Origin: Tamarix chinensis
Taxonomy: Eukaryota; Streptophyta; Magnoliopsida; Caryophyllales; Tamaricaceae
Direction of reading: 5' to 3'
Length of the DNA: 64,000 bases
NCBI GenBank assembly: GCA_030549775.1
Contig: CM060175.1
Location: 39,049,915-39,113,914, forward strand
In this document: positions 47,401-59,904 of the stretch, in pieces
How positions within the stretch are numbered: the first letter of the stretch is position 1
Layout: each line of letters begins with the position of its first letter
Notes under the pieces: generated by a model
Database searches by the model: none
Seen by the model: only the letters and a program-made list of their open reading frames with translations
What the model was told of the DNA's origin: nothing
Translations under genes and position numbers: made by a program

Positions 47401-50400
47401 TGAGTGTGATGCCGTCATAGCTAGGGGCAATGGTGATGGTGATATACTGACTGTCATAGATACACAAACTAAACCGATCGATAGGTGGATTCTAGATTTT
47501 GGGTGCTCCTACCATGTATGTCCCAACAAAGATTAGTTCCAAACATATGATATTGTTTGAGGTAGAGCTGTTATTTTGGAAAACAATGCTTCGTGAAGAG
47601 TTATTGGGATTGGGACTGTGAGGATGAGGATGCATGATGGTGTGGTCAAAACAGTGTTTAGTGTTCGTCATGTTCCTGGCAAAGAGCTTAATTTCGCCAG
47701 TTTACTTAGATAGCAAAGGTTATAGGTGTGTCATTGAAAATGGTACATTCAAGGTTGCTAAAGGGGTTGTGGTGGCAATTGTTGGCAAGCAAGTCAAGAT
47801 ATTATATGAGCTTGTTGGCACAACTATTGAAGGTGAGGTTGGGGTAACATTGAGAGTGTCTAACTCAGATATTGCTGGCCTTGATTTGATACAACTGAGA
47901 CACAAAAGTGTCATTGGCACGACTGGAAGGTTCTTGTGTTGTGACCTAATTACATCTACATCTATTACATTTTTTGTGAATCTAAATTCCTTCTTGACGA
48001 GAAGGTGGAGTAAGAGAGTCTGTTGGGTGCTTCAGACAAGATAGAGGTTATTGTTAATCTAGATGGTACAGATTCTTCTAGTGAGGAGAAATCTGAAAAG
48101 CAGGTGGAACAAGTAGGAATTGCTTTAAGTAGATCTATTATGCATTGTATACTACAAGTAGTATTAGTGTGCAGAAGCAAGTGTTAGATTCAGAGGTTAT
48201 TTTGAGTCTTGATTCTACCTTGCAGTATTGTGTCGGTGTTGTTGAAGAGATGTTTTTTTGGCAGACTTAGACATTGGTATGTGAAGTTCACTGGTTATTC
48301 TTTTGTTGTGCGTTTATGTTTTTCTTGTCGCAACCAAAGAAATATATGTGGAGAACAAACTAAAGACTTTTGGATGTGCCCAAATCCAATGTTGCCCAAA
48401 TCGGTACTAATCACTGGTTCATACTCTGCAGCTATGAGATGCTCGATGTACGATGTGATTAGTACCGATTATTGTATTGCTCGTGTGGTAAGCATGTGTC
48501 GTGAGTCTCTTAAAGACACCTTGGTTAGGTGTGGTGCAGATTCTAAGGTACTTGATGTGTTAAGTATTGACAAGTATTGAGTATGTGTTATCAACTATTT
48601 TGTTGATAAATTAATTTTAGTTGTGGTCCTGATGATTAGAGGTACACTAGTTTGCTAGTGTTCGACCTTAGAGATCTTAAGGTTGTGTGTTTGGCTATGA
48701 CAGAGGTTTTTCAGAAGCCTTATGGCTTGGTAATTTAGTACGAGAGTTGAAGTTTGGTTATGGTGCTCTAGTTGTTCATGATGATGTTAAAGTGCTATCT
48801 GTATAGTGAAAAATAAGAATTATTTCCATCGTCAAACAAAGTACATTGACATCAAATATCACTTTATCCATGACACTGTTGCCACAAGCAAAACTGTGTT
48901 GGAGAAAGTGAGTAATTTGGATACTCCAACTAATATGCTAATGAAGCTTCTAACTGTAAGTTCGAATATTTCTCGAACTTGATTGGCGTTTATAGGCCAT
49001 GAGGTGCTTTTTTGGGCCAGGGCTTTTTATAGAGGCTTTTACATGTTATGTGTCACAGCTACTGCGTCAAGGTAGATAATTGTGAGTTGTAATTGGGTAT
49101 TTGAGTACAACATAACATTGTATTAGTTTATACAGGTGTTGGAAAAGTTTAGTGTAGTATGGAGGTTTGTGTGAAAAATAGGGGGGTCCCATGTTAATAA
49201 ACACAGATTGTGTTTTTCTATTGAGCCCTTGATGTGTTTTGCCAAAAAGTTAAGAGTAAAAAAATAAACACAGGGGTCCCGTGTTTCCCAAACCCGGACC
49301 GTATTTCTTCTATAAAAGTAAACATGTTGAAACCCTAGCTGTCGAGAGTCGTGCATCCCAACATCTTCTTCTCCTTAGAATTCTCCATTCAAAGAAAATT
49401 GTAGATTTGTGTAATTAATTGATTGATTAGTTTAATCATATATTTACACAAGAACACAAACAAAGATCTCTACTTTTTTCTAAATTGTTTTGTTTTGTGA
49501 TTGAATCCTTAATTGTTCATATTCCTGTTAATTTTGATTTAGTTTAGGTTTCTCTAAATCCGCGCTAATTCTGCAATGCTATTTTTTTCCACAAAAAGGG
49601 GGGGCCTTTAGACATGAAGGTTAAATCATTTGAACATTTATTTGGAAGAAAACTCGAAACCAAACTGCACAAATTTATGGCTTTGAGAGTTTTCCCTAAA
49701 ATAAACTTGAATTTAATCTAGAATACATCTTTCTCTCTGCTAAAGACTAGCTAACTAGCACCAAATTATTAAAGGTCATTATGTCCAAAAAGAATTGCAT
49801 GAACAGGTTGCAAAGATTATGCTTGCAAATTTTGAACTCATCATAGAGCTGCACACCTCAACCAATGATGGATTGAATAACACGTCAGGAATCTTGAATC
49901 TGTCTGCTCCAACTTCAATTGTCCTGTGTTCCATAGAAAGAAGGTTAAGTGGACTATAATATTAGGAAACTCAAATCATGTTCAAAAGTGGTAACAAAGA
50001 ATAGAGAACAGTGTTACAAAAATACTTCTTTTCAGGTATAATTAAGTTATGATAACTGTACATTAAAGGCTTCAAAGCACCAGTAAGGAAACTAATAAGT
50101 ATTTATGCTGGTAATGAAATTCATGGGTCTTTGACAGGTTCATCATTTAAAATAAACTGGAAATGAAAAGATAAATCAGAAAATGCCAAAAAGAAAGAAA
50201 AAAGATGCTATGAATCCCATATTAAAAAAACTTACTGTCCATCAGGAAGCTCATATGGTGTCATAGGAATATTTGAATATGCACTTTCTGTAATACAACG
50301 AAGAGGCACATATTAGAGTAGCCTAATAGCATGCTTAGCAGCTGAAAAAGAAGGGGGTCGAGAGGCATAAAAAAAAGCTATCAAAAGCATCAATCTTAAA

Positions 50401-53400
50401 CATGGTTCATATAGTTCTGGGAGGGATATTGAACCCACCAATCATTTAACCTAGGGTGGATGTTTGTTGTCAATAAAAACCTGACCTTTGATCATCGAAG
50501 GTTTTCCAATTTTTTTCCCATGTGTATAGTTTGTTATGGAGGTTAGGTTTAATGAACCACCGAAAATAAGAATAGATTTTTTTGGGGGGGGGGGGGGGAG
50601 GGGGCAGGGGAGGTTGATGACGATGATAAAAATATGAACATAGTGACCCTTAGATTCATATACTTGTAACTAACACTCAAACCTTGCAACACTTGAGATA
50701 TAAGGAACATGATTGGTGTAAAACTCAATCAAAGCATGCACTAGCTTTGAAGGTAGTACTTCTCAAAAACCCAAGAGAATTATAAGGCAGCCAAGGATTT
50801 TGATGAGGTAGAGATTGGGCAGATTCCTTGGATAGAAAACTTGCTATCCCATACCCTTTGCAATCTACCTTTGGAAAGCAAAACAAAGATACCCCATATC
50901 ATCAAGGCTCAAGTACTTTAAAAATAAAGAAGCTCAAACATACCTAGAAGTTTGTTGTGTAAATGAAATAACTAAGTAAGATGCATAGATGAAAAAAGTT
51001 GAAAAATTACCTAGAAGATAATATCCAATCAAGGATAAGGCAAACGCTTAATTTTACACTAAGGAGAAGAATAGTTAAGTGTTCTATGAAAGACGGGTAA
51101 TTGTCCAGACATCTTGAACTCTACCAATATTCCGATGCATAGTTATACCTGTTGACATAAAATATCGAAGAAAATATAGTGCACAATGTGCGGCTTGCAT
51201 CAAGCAACCAACTAAGGTCATGCGATAGGAGTGGTTTGAAAATCATGAATTAAAATGTAGAGGAGCCATTGATAGAGAAGTTCACTATCAAGCAAAACAA
51301 GCCATCCTCAGAGCTTACACCTTAGCATTTTGTTGTACAAGAGGCCATATCATTGAGCCATTTACACCTCAACAAGTTTAAATAAGTTTTTCATGTCGAT
51401 TATTGATTGTTCACAAAGTAGGTTGAGATAGTTGTGTAGATATGGCATTCTTTACGCAACAATCATCAAAATCGGATGATGGTTTGGTAGCATATTATAT
51501 ATGGGTAGTCTATTAGAAGTGGAGAATATAATCTCGGTTTGCTTTAGCAACCCACAACCACAATGTTCGAGCAAGAGAGCCAAGAAATATTGACTAGATT
51601 AAAACGAAGGCTTCGCGGAGAGAAGTAGAGATTGATGGAAAAATTACCAAAGGTTGCATGGATGAGCCACAAGCCAAACTCCTACGAGTGAAACACTCTT
51701 CAATCTACCCTTAAGAGCCAAAACAAGGTTCTTGTGGAGATTAAAGCACCAAATAGAGAGATCAACTTTTCCCCGTCAGCCTATAATAAATCCATGAAAA
51801 TGGAGAACTTCCTAGAGAAAAGGAGGGCTTTGGTTCAAGTTTGTAGGGAAGATGATAGACTCATGGATAAATTTACTAATGGAAGGGTAATAGAGCTAAT
51901 GTTAGACCTAGGACAAAGGCTAGTAATTCTATTAAGGCTGGGGTAGCTGGGAAACTATGATTGGCTGATTAGCTGATGAGATGGAAGAGAATATTTGGAT
52001 TGTTCGGAGCGTGGCTGGTAGGTGGTTACATTGGTAGAATAAAAGGGGGCGGGTAATTAGAGTGATAGGGAGAGAAAAAATTAGAGAGAGTTGAGCCTCT
52101 CAAATGACTAGAATTTGGGAGAGAGAGCTCTCAGCCTACTTTGAGGACATATCCAAACATGTTGAAGATGCTTTGATGAACAGTAGCATATCCAAAATTT
52201 CACCTACATTTGCTGCATGCTGAACAATTGAAGCTAAGAGACATGTTGAAGAGAAGCTTTCATGAACAGTAGCAGCTTCTAATGTGGATGCTGGCTCTCA
52301 GTGATGATGATGTTGCACACTGTTTCCAGGATTCCTATGCAACGGCATCCTGCTAGTGGATATGCACAGGAAAAAATGATTAGGTTACCCCATTAATACC
52401 AGGCCAGGCACTGAGAGCAATTTAGTTACCTTCTCAGCGATCACATCACTTCTTCAGGCCAAATTGGGACCACCTGAGATGCTTTACTTAGTAGGGCCCC
52501 CTTCTAAGTAGCCAATGCATTAATATCCCTAAGTTACCATTAAATCATTTCAGCTAGAGTTCTCAGCTGAGATTTTTCTTCAATCCCCTGAGCCCTCCCA
52601 ACTAGGAGTCCCTGATTGGAAGACCTCAGATCTTGAATGCCACAAAGCAACCATCGGTGTGAACTTTGTCTACAATGCCCTGAGCCCTCTCAATAGGAGC
52701 CCCCCATTGGAAGACCTCAGGTCTTGAATGTCACAAAGCAACCACCTCATTACCAAGGCTCGATGTTAATGATTTAGCTCAAATGCTAAATTCATCATCT
52801 GAAAGGCACAGTCCCCAACGTGAAACAACAATTCTTCATCAAACATCCTCAAAAGTAGGTTCCTATATTAAGGAAGAATGATGAGCTCACCAACCATCAG
52901 CCTAGTTAGATCTTTATGGCTACCATAAATACTAATGAAGATGAGTTAATGGGCAAGATAACCTTGAAAGAGGATTCACCGTCATCAATCTAGGGTTATG
53001 CTAGAGAAGCCAACATAGGTATACGAGGCAGAGGAATCACTAGGTCCTCAATCCTTTGTCTCTTAGTAGAAGGATCCACTTTAGAAGACTTATTATACAC
53101 AAAGGATCAGCTACCACATGACAGACAAATCTTTAAGATCATGCGTGAGTCTAGCCCACAATCTCATTAATGAGATGTCCTAACAACATGCAACACAATA
53201 AGGGTATTATGGGTTGCTGAAGGAAGTGGAAGAATCTTAGTGAAGATTACTTCACGGGAAGACTAACAGGGCCCTTCTAGATGCCATTACTTGTTGTCTT
53301 AGCCAGATATCACCCTCTTGTTCTGAAATCAACCTAGCCAAATTAGGAGGGACACCTTATAGGGGGACTTTCCATTGGTCTTCTTAACAAATTCCTGAAA

Positions 53401-55900
53401 ACAGAGACAGGGCTTGTGCTTCATCTCCAAACAGCACCGGCCCTTCTGGTTTGGCAAAAACTAGTGACCCCTAGTAGGCGAGACCTGAACCATCTGAACC
53501 CTCAACAAAGAAGCACCGCCTCATCCATGACCTATCAAAAGACTGATGCTCATAATGGAACTTCAAACCTGGATGTGGCCAAGATTCACACCAACCAGTA
53601 AGCTTTTGGTGGGTAGGGGGTGGCAGGCCTGTCTCTCTTTAGTTCTCACAAGCCCTAAACGTAAACGCCACGATTCATAATCATTTGATTCCTCCAATCC
53701 TCTCCCTTGAACACATCTAATTCCATGACCTGCTGTAGCTAAATCCTTGATTTAGTACCTAAATTTGACTAATCATATTCATCACTTCTTGGTTAATATT
53801 CATCACTTCCTGGTTAATATTCATCACTTCCTTGGCCAACATGCATCGCTTCCTTAGCTTGTTAGCTGAAGGGTTTCTCAAAGGTAGATAATATTTTTAT
53901 AACCACCATGGAAGGCTCGACGTCTATCAACAGCCAACATTACCCCCCACCCCTGCAATTCCTATAAATAACAGACCTGTGCCTACCCAAAAGAGGGACT
54001 CTCTCTCCTAGAATTACAACCTAATTAATCACTTAATGTATATCTCTACAATGTTATTCTCGTGCCTTAGATACCACATAACCCTTATATCCTTGGCAAC
54101 TTTGTAATCATCGGTACTCTGAGACATACATACACATGACATTGATACTTTTCTCATATCTGTCTTCTAACCCTCAATTAGAAGAGGCATACTGTAAGAT
54201 ATAAAACAGATAACTTTGGAGCTAAGAACATAATAAATCAAAAATGAGAGTGTTAGCTACATCCCTTCCATTAGCTTCTTTAAACCAAGATCATCATTTA
54301 CAATATATCTAGCACAAAAAATAATGCCACCAGCAAATCTCCTGTACATGCATAAATGCAGTTTGAAATGAGAGAGCATTTCACATACATCAATCTAATA
54401 AGACACGATCTTTATTTCTGAGTGAATGAACTTTGTGTATATTGGTTCCACATATTCATCTAAAGACATTCCTTCTCTAGCATAAATTTTGATACGGTAT
54501 ATCATTTGTAATCTAGGATGCTGATTATTTGTCCATGTCACCAAGTAAATAACCCACCAGCAAGAAGAAAGCAAATTTTCCTTCAGAATATCAAAAGATG
54601 GCCATCCCGTTGCAAGGATAATCAGTGCATTTCAAGCTGGCAGAGTATATGCGTCAAGGCTTACCCCAGCCTTGCAGAGGATGCTCCCATTATTTATAAG
54701 CTACGATTACCTTGTCCCATGAAGCATTGTCATGGACATGCCACCCTCTAAATGGATTATAAAGAAATAGAGAAATAAAAGAAACTGGCAAACCATCATA
54801 TGGTGTATCCGGAGCTCGACACACGCATTCCTTAATGTCACTGGCAATGGCACGCTGCAGAAGGGGTTAAGGTAATGTTATTTCACAGCCATAAGTCAAT
54901 AGAGAACATAAATAGCAGAGAACCGGGAGGGGATAGAAATATAACAACATAATAACAATACCTGACAAAAGACCTTGTAACTCTCAGTTGTATTAGGGAA
55001 ATCAACGTCAACAGTCTGCCAGATCCCAAAACATGAATGCAAATGGTGTTACCATGTTATCATGTGATCATGTGAGGTAACAAAAGGGGCAGTCAACAAC
55101 ATGTTTATCAAAACCACATATGCAAAAAGGATTAAGGGCAGTCAACCGAAACAGGTATCACCATCCAATACCTTTTCCTAGCTGTAGGCAAAGAACCCGA
55201 TGCAGTGGAGGCAAGAAAACACAGCTAAAGTTTCATTTACAAGCTGGCACATAGGGTATTTAAGTTTGATGACAATGTATGACAGCCTTAAGATGTCGGG
55301 AAGAAGTGAATGCCTATCAACCCTGAGGAGACTGAATAAAAGACTGTACAGCCAATATTTTACAGATTAAATATGCAGGATCATAGGCCATTGGAAATGA
55401 GATTTTGAATTAGGACAGACCAGATATCAATAGTGTGCTTCCAAAATTATTCCAATTGAAATCGAAGAGGTCAATCTTTCTACTGCCAGGATAAGAATTG
55501 TGATCATATAGACACAAGTGTATATGACACATACTGAATAGCAAAGCTGAGCAAATTTATTTGGATGAAACTGAGGAGATTACAAGACTATAAGAATGCA
55601 TGATTGGAACTAGTAGAGCAATGTAGGTTGTGTTACTCTATAACAGTACCTGAAATTCCCCAGGTCGTATCTCCTTCCTCTTAAAAGAATACCTAGGTTT
55701 GATCTAAGAAATCAGAAACAAAGGTAAACATATCAATAAAAATTATAAATAGAAATTGAAGCTAATGGATGCTTGAAAAACACCTAAAAACACAAAAGTA
55801 CACTATGCTCTTCAAAACATACTTTAATTCCTTTACTCTCCAAGCTTTTCATCAAACAATCAGTAAGAACTTCACCTCCTACTGGAGAAGATAAGACAGC
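44407..55900 (-). CDS. ARP4: Actin-related protein 4 (C-terminal 12 exons; 5' part outside or not found)
   Basis: ARP4 is a nuclear actin-like protein shared by SWR1-, INO80- and NuA4-type chromatin complexes (family knowledge). Exons from the 5' side (minus strand): 55900-55823, 55703-55650, 55015-54962, 54854-54794, 50287-50236, 49923-49857, 45946-45884, 45779-45717, 44970-44908, 44802-44738, 44603-44535, 44452-44407. They total 735 nt, 244 codons plus TGA. All junctions are GT-AG and phases join without a stop. Diagnostic runs in order: AVLSSPVGGEVLTDC, IKPRYSFKRKEIRPGEFQ, YELPDGQTIEVGADRFKIP, VIESINKCDVDIRREL, LKERLEKDLLEESP, WIGGSILASLGSFQQMW and the end YEEHGTSYIQRKCP. Plant ARP4 is about 440 residues, so roughly 195 N-terminal residues are missing. 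One intron holds a Copia element. Confidence 0.95.
46628..47540 (+). pseudogene. gag: Copia gag and protease remnant
   Basis: The gag region starts near 46628 just after the PBS and reads through several stops. A CCHC knuckle appears as CRSCRMKGHIKRYY at about 47320-47361, with the final Cys replaced by Tyr. The protease follows as RWILDFGCSYHVCPNKD, in which the catalytic D-S-G has become D-F-G. A stop then interrupts the frame. These changes show the element is dead. Confidence 0.8.
47541..49060 (+). pseudogene. pol: Copia pol remnant: pre-integrase segment and RNase H end
   Basis: After the protease come VFSVRHVPGKELN-like sequence (47650-47700) and a GAG-pre-integrase-like segment ending LRHKSVIGTTGR (about 47890-47930). 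An acidic linker (DSSSEEKSEKQVEQVG) follows near 48070. The copia RNase H end, with HRQTKYIDIKYHFIHD-like sequence, is near 48820-48880. Most of integrase and the RT core are missing. Stops and frame changes are frequent. Confidence 0.65.
52586..52745. repeat. About 92-bp tandem duplication in ARP4 intron
   Basis: CCTGAGCCCTC..AGGAG..ATTGGAAGACCTCAG.TCTTGAATG.CACAAAGCAACCA occurs twice, starting near 52587 and 52679, with several substitutions and a small length difference. Confidence 0.85.
53775..53837. repeat. 21-bp triplication ATATTCATCACTTC(C/T)TGGTTA
   Basis: Three units starting at 53775, 53796 and 53817. The third diverges at its end. Confidence 0.95.
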
Positions 55901-57072
55901 CTGCCATCATAGATAAACCAATGATCACCAAAATTACACGGTATCTACTATTGAACTGTAGAAGATTAGCAACACATCAAGGAACCACCATCAAATAACA
56001 CAAAAAGACATTAGCTTAGAAAGAGGTGGTTAAGTATAGATGCATATAATATCCCAAAAGGCAACAATCATTCCTCATCATGAGGCAGATGGTCCTTGTT
56101 AAAGGCATGCCAGAAAACATTCCTGCTTATTTTACATTGCATTTCCCCATTCTTTTATGTCTTCTTTATTCTCAATGGATGGGGGAAAGGGGGTCTAGAA
56201 TTAAATACTCAGAGATTGTTCCCATGATGTACAAAATTGATCAAGACAGCAAAATTAAATGAGCAATTAATTGCAAACGGAAATAGAACAGAGTTTATGT
56301 GGGTACCCAACTCAAGTAAAAACCAAGATTTGAAATAATTCGAATAGTGTTACAAACTTTCTATTAGGCTTACAATTTATTCTATCCACCTCATAAACCT
56401 CAAGCCAAAGCCTGAATTCCCACAAAACACCTTTAACGTACTCAACAAGGGAATGATCATATACTGTGACCTCTGCTCAACATCCAAGGCAGATACAGGG
56501 ATACCTTCAACCATCAGATGATGAAGTCAGACAATATTTGTGAATAAGTAATAAGAGAATAACTTGTCCCTTCTTGGAAAAAGAATTGATATATGGTGGC
56601 AGGAACAGTAAAACATCAAATAAGAACTGTAAGGTGAGAATGTAGAAGCAATTTACAGCAGTGATGAAGCCAGGCAGAAGCATTAACAAAGGTAAAGAGA
56701 TACAATATCCCTACACAATGAAAACTCTTGGTTGCAATTTGGGATTTTGGAAAGTTTCAGGCCGAACATGAACAGGGAACATAACTCTCGAAGGATTATA
56801 ACAGCTAGCAACACTACACAGATCCCATTTATATGAGTATACCCCAAGACAGTAAAAGAGGCATTTCAGCAAATATTGAATTGCCACTAAGTAACATTAA
56901 TTTGCAGATTGGAAAGAGTTAGGAAAAAGAACAATATATTCAAGGAGTGAGAGCTTTAATAACCCCTCTGGTGGAACCCCATTCACCCCGGTAGGAGAAA
57001 CAATAGTTTTCTGGAAGGCAATCAATTCATTGTTAATGATTATAATACCAAGAGATTATTAGAACATAAGTC
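55901..57072 (-). other. ARP4 intron sequence upstream of the first recognised exon
   Basis: Should be intron if the gene continues upstream. No exon encoding the preceding ARP4 segment (about GGGST...DGYVLQK in the family) could be found here. It ends at a chromovirus LTR (57073). Confidence 0.5.
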
Positions 57073-57710
57073 TGTTTAGGGACCAGGAATCGGATCAACA
57101 CAAACTCAAAATCCCCCCCCCCCCGGGGGCGCATGCCGTAGGGGCTCATTATTCTTCTTATAGCCGATAGAGCTTAGGATGAGAATTAATGGGTGAGGGG
57201 CGCTATGAATGTGATGATGTTGGATGAAGATGATGAGATTAAGGTGTCATGTACACAGTGAGTGAGTGAGAGAGATTAATTAATGAGAGCTCAATAGCTG
57301 GGAATTACCATTTATTGTTGATTCCCCAATTAGAGTTTTTTATTGCTATCAAGGAATCCCTATTTATAGCTATATACAACCCCAAGGTTACCACAAGAGG
57401 ATGGTCATAGATGGTAACCAAATATTTATTAATAATACTACTTAATAAAATCATTGCCTAAATAAAAATTGTTACCAAACAAGTTAGCGCTTGGACTCGA
57501 AGTACTTTCCAATTAGTAAAACTTAGATAAAATAGGTAATACTTGTAATTTATGCTAAAATATTTCAGCACACATAATCTAATAACATACCATGTAATAA
57601 TAATAATAATCTTCTAACAAATACTTTCTAATAATGATAGATTTTCCTAACCAAGTTAGGGTAGATTTGAGCCTTACCTAGCAAGGCTGGTCACCCCAAT
57701 AACCATAACA
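57073..57710 (-). mobile_element. 3' LTR of a chromovirus-like Ty3 element, minus strand
   Basis: On the minus strand it begins TGTTATGGTTATTGGGG at 57710, preceded by a purine-rich AGAAGGAGTGTAA tract. It ends ..GGTCCCTAAACA at 57073, 638 bp. It includes a C12G5 homopolymer run (57113-57129) near its 3' end. No matching 5' LTR was seen. Confidence 0.65.
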
Positions 57711-58330
57711 TTACACTCCTTCTAAACAACAAGCTTGTCCTCAAGCTCGAAGTTAGGATTGTGAATTGTAAACTCAACAATGATAATCCATGAGTGGTGA
57801 CCCACTATGTCCTTGGACCACGACTTCTATCCAACATTGTCTTCTCTACTTCAAGCTTTTCTAAGGAATAGCACATCCTAAGAATTCATCCAAGGTTAGC
57901 CTAGTGGAACCTCTAAGTCTATGCTAAGGGATGATGTATAGACTGTGCGTGATGGTTCGCACAAATATCTAGGAAATTTAATAGTCTGTAATCCATCATT
58001 CTAACCCAAGTGCCCTATTCGGTTATAACTAGTAATCCAAGTGCACATGCAGTAGCAAATCTAATAAAATTATACCAACAATATGGAGGGATCCGTGCTT
58101 GAATAGGATGATCTTTGGTTTGAGCAATGACAGTAAATAAGCACCTCCCAACTTGTAAGACCAAACTGATATCTAAAGCAACATATAAGTCCTTGAGGAA
58201 GAAGCAAGCATAGAGATAATATTTGATCATGTTTTTCCCTAAGGTGCCATATTGTATGTCAAGCCCTAGAGAGGCTTCAAGTTGCTGATGACTATGGATC
58301 ATACAATGATGGCCCAACCATAATCAACCT
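57711..58330 (-). pseudogene. pol: Chromovirus-like pol C-terminal remnant
   Basis: Directly before the LTR the minus strand reads NPNFELEDKLVV followed by a stop. This is the usual end of Reina/Galadriel-type chromovirus polyproteins (..FP.FNLEDK). Further upstream (58317-58015) an open stretch begins MGHHCMIHSHQQLEASLG but shows no clear domain. Only a short part of the element remains. Confidence 0.5.
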
Positions 58331-59904
58331 TTGCATTGATCACATATACTCTCTCTAAAAAGTCTTTCTCCGAGGTATATAAGGATCAAAAGAGGCTTTA
58401 GAAGCTACTGGTGATCTATAATCTTAGCTAAAGCCTAAGATGCCTCCAAATCAATCAAATAAACCTCCTTCAATCAATTCTGCTAGCATAATGCAATCTG
58501 CATTATGATCTTTGTGGATAGCAACAATCTGTCCTATGGGGGTTAGATCACTCTTTGTGCCCTTATGTGATGGATTCTCTATTCTGATTGAGATAGACCT
58601 CCTCTCTCGAGCTAGCAGTGGGGATTCAAAACTACCTTAGTTTTCCATAAGCTCACAAGTGAAACCAAAGCCTAATGTTAGTTGTCGGAGACTTCCGTCA
58701 TAAGTAATCAAAGTCTTGGTCTGGGTCTTTATACCAACCTAAATCTCTTGTTTCTAACTTCGCCCTCTAGGGTCAAATTGTTAAAATCCCAAGGTGGATG
58801 AACTCTCTATTAAGCAATATCATAGAATTGGTGCAATAGAGATGTGGTCATGTGCTATAGCTAGTGTGGGTGGGATAGCTACCGTGAGTCCATGACAATA
58901 TAGCTAGAGTCGATGATGGCCTACAATTAAATAGTAGTGTCATTCTAGTGTAGCAACTGCTTTTCAGCAAATTTTTGGATCAGTCGCAATACGAAATTAC
59001 CGATATGCTACAGTTTTAAATTTTTACATTTCATTGGCCGATAAATCAAAAAATATAATTGATTTATTTAAAATTCTTAAATCTATTAAAAAAAATGCAT
59101 GATAATTTCTTCTCATTCATTTACTATATATATCTTAAACCAAGTTACTATTGAATTGTAATAAAATATTACTAGTTATTACCTTCATAAATACCAATAA
59201 ATAACATGTACTTTTTCATTCTAAGTTAAATTTAGGGTTATTAGAACAATTTAGCATACAACAACTCACTTAAATACTTCTAATATAATATAAAATACTA
59301 TTTATTGAAGATTTAAATTCAAATTATCAATAAATAATAATTAAAGTATATGGTGAAACAAAAATTAAAAAATCACACCGCAACTACAAACACTGCCATG
59401 ACAACAATTTTAATGCTTGGGTGGTGGGGCCCTTCGAAGGGCAAAGAGACTCACGAATGGTGTAGGAGTGTTAGCTTATGGTTAGAGGAGTGACAAGGGT
59501 TGGTGGTTAGTTGAGCAAGGGGATTAGATAGGCAATTTGGTCTTTAGAGAGTGGTGATGATTTGTCATGGTGACGATTGCATTACATCTAGCCGCTATGG
59601 TTACAGTGGGGGTTGCCACGTCATTTTTAATGGTTGTTGTGGATTGTGAGAGCGGCATGATGATGGTAAAAGGATGGTCAGTGGTCTTAAGGGGTACAAG
59701 CATGGTGCACCAAGCCTTGGTGGTTCAAGTGGTGGTCGTGGGGTTCATGGGTGTGTCGATGAGTGGTTAATGGCAATCAATGGACATGATGGAGGTTCCG
59801 TCGGTGGCCATTAGGGTAGGGTAAGTGATGATAAGGGAAAACTAATTGCCGCATCATAGCCATTAGTTTAAACAGGTCAAGAGCCAGCTTTGATACCAAG
59901 TTGT
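58331..59904. other. Transposon-derived sequence, not resolved
   Basis: AT-rich with one G-rich patch (59400-59870) that resembles the leader of an LTR on the minus strand. A PBS-like sequence in minus orientation (TTGGTATCAAAGCTGG, about 59888-59903) closes the region. A GATCA..AATACGAAATTACCGATATG patch (58978-59050) has a diverged relative near 62690-62770. No ORF is supported. Confidence 0.35.

Larger units (their letters stand above)
46054..49583 (+). mobile_element. Copia LTR retrotransposon remnant in an ARP4 intron, antisense
   Basis: The 5' LTR is 46059-46583 (525 bp, TGTGTGTTTTAACTGGG start). The 3' LTR is 49081-49578 (498 bp, TGTGAGTTGTAATTGGG start). The target duplication CTATT is at 46054-46058 and 49579-49583. 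The PBS TGGTATCAAAGC (initiator Met tRNA) is at 46587-46598 and the PPT AAGGTAGATAAT at 49069-49080. The element spans 3520 bp against 4.5-5.5 kb for a full Copia element, so part of integrase and most of RT are deleted. LTR divergence is obvious by eye, so it is old. It lies inside the 3910-bp intron between ARP4 exons 49857-49923 and 45884-45946, in opposite orientation. Confidence 0.93.
50288..54793 (-). other. 4.5-kb ARP4 intron with unidentified sequence and small repeats
   Basis: Far longer than the other ARP4 introns. It holds a 15-base G run (50584-50598), an approximately 92-bp tandem duplication (about 52586-52745), a 21-bp triplication (53775-53837) and two promoter-like stretches (GAATAAAAGGGGG near 52037; CTATAAATAACAG near 53960). 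Some coding-like pieces (for example 51734-51946) have no recognised family. It probably contains old transposon insertions, but no LTR pair, TIR or target duplication could be established. Confidence 0.5.

Noticed and set aside
48209..48580. 123-residue plus-strand ORF within the Copia element
   Set aside because: Out of frame with flanking Copia domains and without a recognised motif; treated as decayed pol or filler.
56940..57015. Minus-strand QKTIVSPTGVNG, superficially like the ARP4 QK-AV-SSP segment
   Set aside because: The true ARP4 exon for this segment is at 55823-55900. The resemblance is short and lacks the following conserved residues.
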